Positions 18,549 through 19,864 of a stretch of 19,864 nt of DNA are shown here, in pieces. The DNA lies in contig JAEXMB010000060.1 in NCBI GenBank assembly GCA_023444705.1, positions 1 to 19,864 of the forward strand, written 5' to 3'. The position numbers and the translations under genes are program-made. A model generated the notes under the pieces. That model worked only from the letters and a program-made list of their open reading frames with translations, was not told the DNA's origin and ran no database searches. The DNA comes from Pseudomonadota bacterium. GTDB lineage: Bacteria > Pseudomonadota > Alphaproteobacteria > Micavibrionales > UBA2020. Each line of letters begins with the position of its first letter. Position 1 is the stretch's first letter.

Positions 18549-18585
18549 AAAAACCCCACCGGCCATTACTGACCGGCGGGGTTTT
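18549..18585 (-). terminator. Rho-independent terminator after the Hint-domain gene
   Basis: AAAACCCC and CCGG pair with CCGG and GGGGTTTT around a 10-base loop, with one A/C mismatch. On the minus strand the stem is followed by TTTTTC. It lies 12 bases after the stop of the Hint-domain gene and just before the polymerase promoter. The tails on both sides would let it work in either direction. Confidence 0.9.
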
Positions 18586-18597
18586 CGTTCATACACC

Positions 18598-19864
18598 TTA
18601 CTTCGAGCTATTCTGGTTTCCAATGTTGTGCATCAACAGACCTTTTGCATAGTAGGTATGGTCACCATCCATCGTCGGGTTGTAAACAATCAACCAACCA
18701 TGATCCTCAGCATCGAACTTCCTCAGAACGACTTCCTCACCTTTCTCGTTCAAAAGGACATCACCGATCTTGAGCTGGCTAATCTCAAGTCCCGGGTGTT
18801 CTCTGCTCGCGAGTTCGGCGTCAAGAGCTTTCCAACCATCTTTCGTATAGAACGGGTGGTTAGCGGTGACATACGCATCCTCGCTATCGTTGATACGGTA
18901 GAGCATCGACCTGACATAGTAAGGCTTGTTGCTGGTCACGCGGTTGACCTGCGTATGGCCTTTTACCCTGTCGCCGAACTTCAGTGAAGAAATGGGCTTG
19001 GTGCTGCCATCCTCCAGCGTAACTTCGGTCGTACCGGTAAAGCAGCCACCGCCACCGATTTCCTTGTTCTGGCTGAGGTTGTGCATCAGCAGGCCTTCGG
19101 CATAGTAGGTATGGTCGCCATCCATCGTCGGGTTGTAGACCGTATTCCAACCGTGGTCTTCAGCCTCGAGCTTGTTCAGGACAACTTCCTCACCCTTCTC
19201 GTTCAACAGCACGTCGCCGATCTTGAGCTGGTTGATTTCCAGACCCGGGTGATCTTTGCGTGCCAGTTCCACGTCGATCGCCTTCCAGCCTTCTTTCGTA
19301 TAGAAGGGGTGGTTGGCGGTAACGTAGGCATCCGCGCTGCCGTTAACCTTGTAGACCAGCGAGCGGACATAGAAGGGCTTGTTGCTTTCGACACGGTTGA
19401 CCTGCGTATGGCCCTTCACCTTATCGCCGATGACCAGAGCGGCAATCGCCTTGCGGCTGCCATCTGCCAACGTGACTTCGGTTGTTCCGGTGAAGCAACC
19501 ACCACCGCCGCCGCATGAGCCCATCGCCCAGCTGCAACTTGCAGTCGAGCCGCCGTTAGAACCCACACACGACCAGGTACGCGTACCGCAGGAGGCATTG
19601 TTACCGACTGCGTAGCCACCCGCCGAGCAGGCATCAATCGCACCACCGCAGGCACCGTTGACTGCGCAAGCACCGTTGGCTTGGGAGCAACTTGCGTTGC
19701 TGCCGCCGTTGGCACCCGCACAGGTCCATGTCGCCGAACCACCGCACGAACCGGCGTTGTAGCCCGTCGCAGTACCCGAGTTACAGGTGTTTGCGCTGCC
19801 ACCGCACGAACCGTTGACCGCGCAAGCACCGTTGGCCTTGGAGCAACTTGCGTTGCTGCCGCCG
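18598..19864 (-). CDS. Large Cys/Gly-rich repeat surface protein with two C-terminal Hint (intein-like) domains, 5' end beyond the window
   Basis: The frame is open to the right edge, so the N-terminus is missing; 422 codons are seen. The visible protein begins with Cys-, Gly- and Asn-rich repeats of about 52 residues, with elements NGACAVNGSCGG, TWTCAG and NGGSNASCS. Two Hint domains of 140 residues each follow, separated by LSQNKEIGGGG. Each starts with CFTGTTEVTL (block A with its catalytic Cys), has DAYVTANHPFYT (block B Thr-x-x-His), and ends YNPTMDGDHTYYA...LLMHN (blocks F and G, His-Asn). The residue after HN is Leu or Ile, not Cys, Ser or Thr. Classical splicing is therefore unlikely, but N- or C-terminal cleavage, as in bacterial intein-like domains, is possible. 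After the second domain only IGNQNSSK remains. The protein is probably exported (inference from the repeats); partners unknown. Confidence 0.85.
   Translation of the reverse strand, partial: GGSNASCSKANGACAVNGSCGGSANTCNSGTATGYNAGSCGGSATWTCAGANGGSNASCSQANGACAVNGACGGAIDACSAGGYAVGNNASCGTRTWSCVGSNGGSTASCSWAMGSCGGGGGCFTGTTEVTLADGSRKAIAALVIGDKVKGHTQVNRVESNKPFYVRSLVYKVNGSADAYVTANHPFYTKEGWKAIDVELARKDHPGLEINQLKIGDVLLNEKGEEVVLNKLEAEDHGWNTVYNPTMDGDHTYYAEGLLMHNLSQNKEIGGGGCFTGTTEVTLEDGSTKPISSLKFGDRVKGHTQVNRVTSNKPYYVRSMLYRINDSEDAYVTANHPFYTKDGWKALDAELASREHPGLEISQLKIGDVLLNEKGEEVVLRKFDAEDHGWLIVYNPTMDGDHTYYAKGLLMHNIGNQNSSK
18625..19044 (-). repeat. Second (C-terminal) Hint domain copy
   Basis: This 140-codon copy lies 453 bases from the first and is about 79% identical to it in protein (29 differences counted by eye), with no gap. 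It retains Cys1, TANHPF and the final HN. It ends 8 codons before the stop. Confidence 0.85.
19078..19497 (-). repeat. First Hint domain copy
   Basis: This 140-codon copy begins at CFTGTTEV after GGGGG and ends at LLMHN. An 11-residue linker ending GGGG leads to the second copy, so each Cys1 follows a Gly run. All Hint motif residues are present. Confidence 0.85.
19498..19864 (-). repeat. Cys/Gly/Asn-rich tandem repeats, about 52 residues per unit
   Basis: The DNA block GCGCAAGCACCGTTGG recurs at an offset of 156 bases (19664 and 19820), giving a unit of 51-52 codons. Two units are visible, the first starting at the right edge and the second at about 19708. A short third begins at GGSTASCSW. 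The Cys spacing (NG-C-NG-CGG, W-C-G-NGG, ASCS) is kept. The array continues past the edge. Confidence 0.8.

Noticed and set aside
18598..19497. Tandem domains considered as a splicing intein inside a host protein
   Set aside because: There is no C-terminal extein beyond 8 residues, no Cys/Ser/Thr after HN and no endonuclease; a Hint or bacterial intein-like domain fits better.
19498..19864. Regular repeats considered as a CRISPR array
   Set aside because: The units are 51-52 codons, in frame and coding with conserved Cys; there are no short repeats with unique spacers.

Overview
This window looks like chromosomal DNA of a GC-rich alphaproteobacterium. The evidence is the order tRNA-Trp, secE, nusG, rplK, rplA, rplJ, rplL, a leader of the L10 type before rplJ, and an SOS box of the alphaproteobacterial form GTTC-N7-GTTC before a Y-family polymerase gene. 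The genus cannot be fixed from the sequence. No insertion sequence, phage gene or CRISPR array was seen.

Left part (1-4245, all on the minus strand): translation and transcription core genes. The rplKAJL cluster has its own promoter and a structured rplJ leader. A terminator and a small secreted-protein gene separate it from tRNA-Trp, secE and nusG. The intergenic stretch beyond the tRNA holds an exact DnaA box and, at the end of the next gene, a 16-bp site one base away from the ParB-binding parS palindrome.

Positions 4246-7075 (minus): an overlapping gene pair. One is a three-domain dikinase-like protein (ATP-binding domain, unknown middle, swivelling phosphohistidine domain) resembling rifampin phosphotransferase in layout. 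The other is a histidine-phosphatase family protein with RHN in place of the usual RHG.

Positions 7646-12631: three GNAT-like genes on the plus strand, the first and third close paralogues. They run tail to tail into a minus-strand tyrosyl-tRNA synthetase gene. That synthetase carries a C-terminal extension of about 240 residues, which reads as a fourth, RimJ/RimL-like GNAT domain plus a basic, proline-rich tail. This synthetase-acetyltransferase fusion beside three GNAT genes is the most unusual arrangement here and the best candidate for an undescribed system.

Positions 12789-17168: an unrecognised protein with a weak alpha/beta-hydrolase look, a small secreted protein, a minus-strand pair (prmB and a cytidine/blasticidin-S-type deaminase), and a DUF2254-type membrane protein.

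Right part (17178-19864, minus): a UmuC/DinB-like polymerase with a LexA box just downstream of its -10 element, then a strong terminator. Last is the 3' end of a large cysteine- and glycine-rich repeat protein that ends in two tandem Hint (intein-like) domains, about 79% identical to each other. Its N-terminus lies beyond the window.
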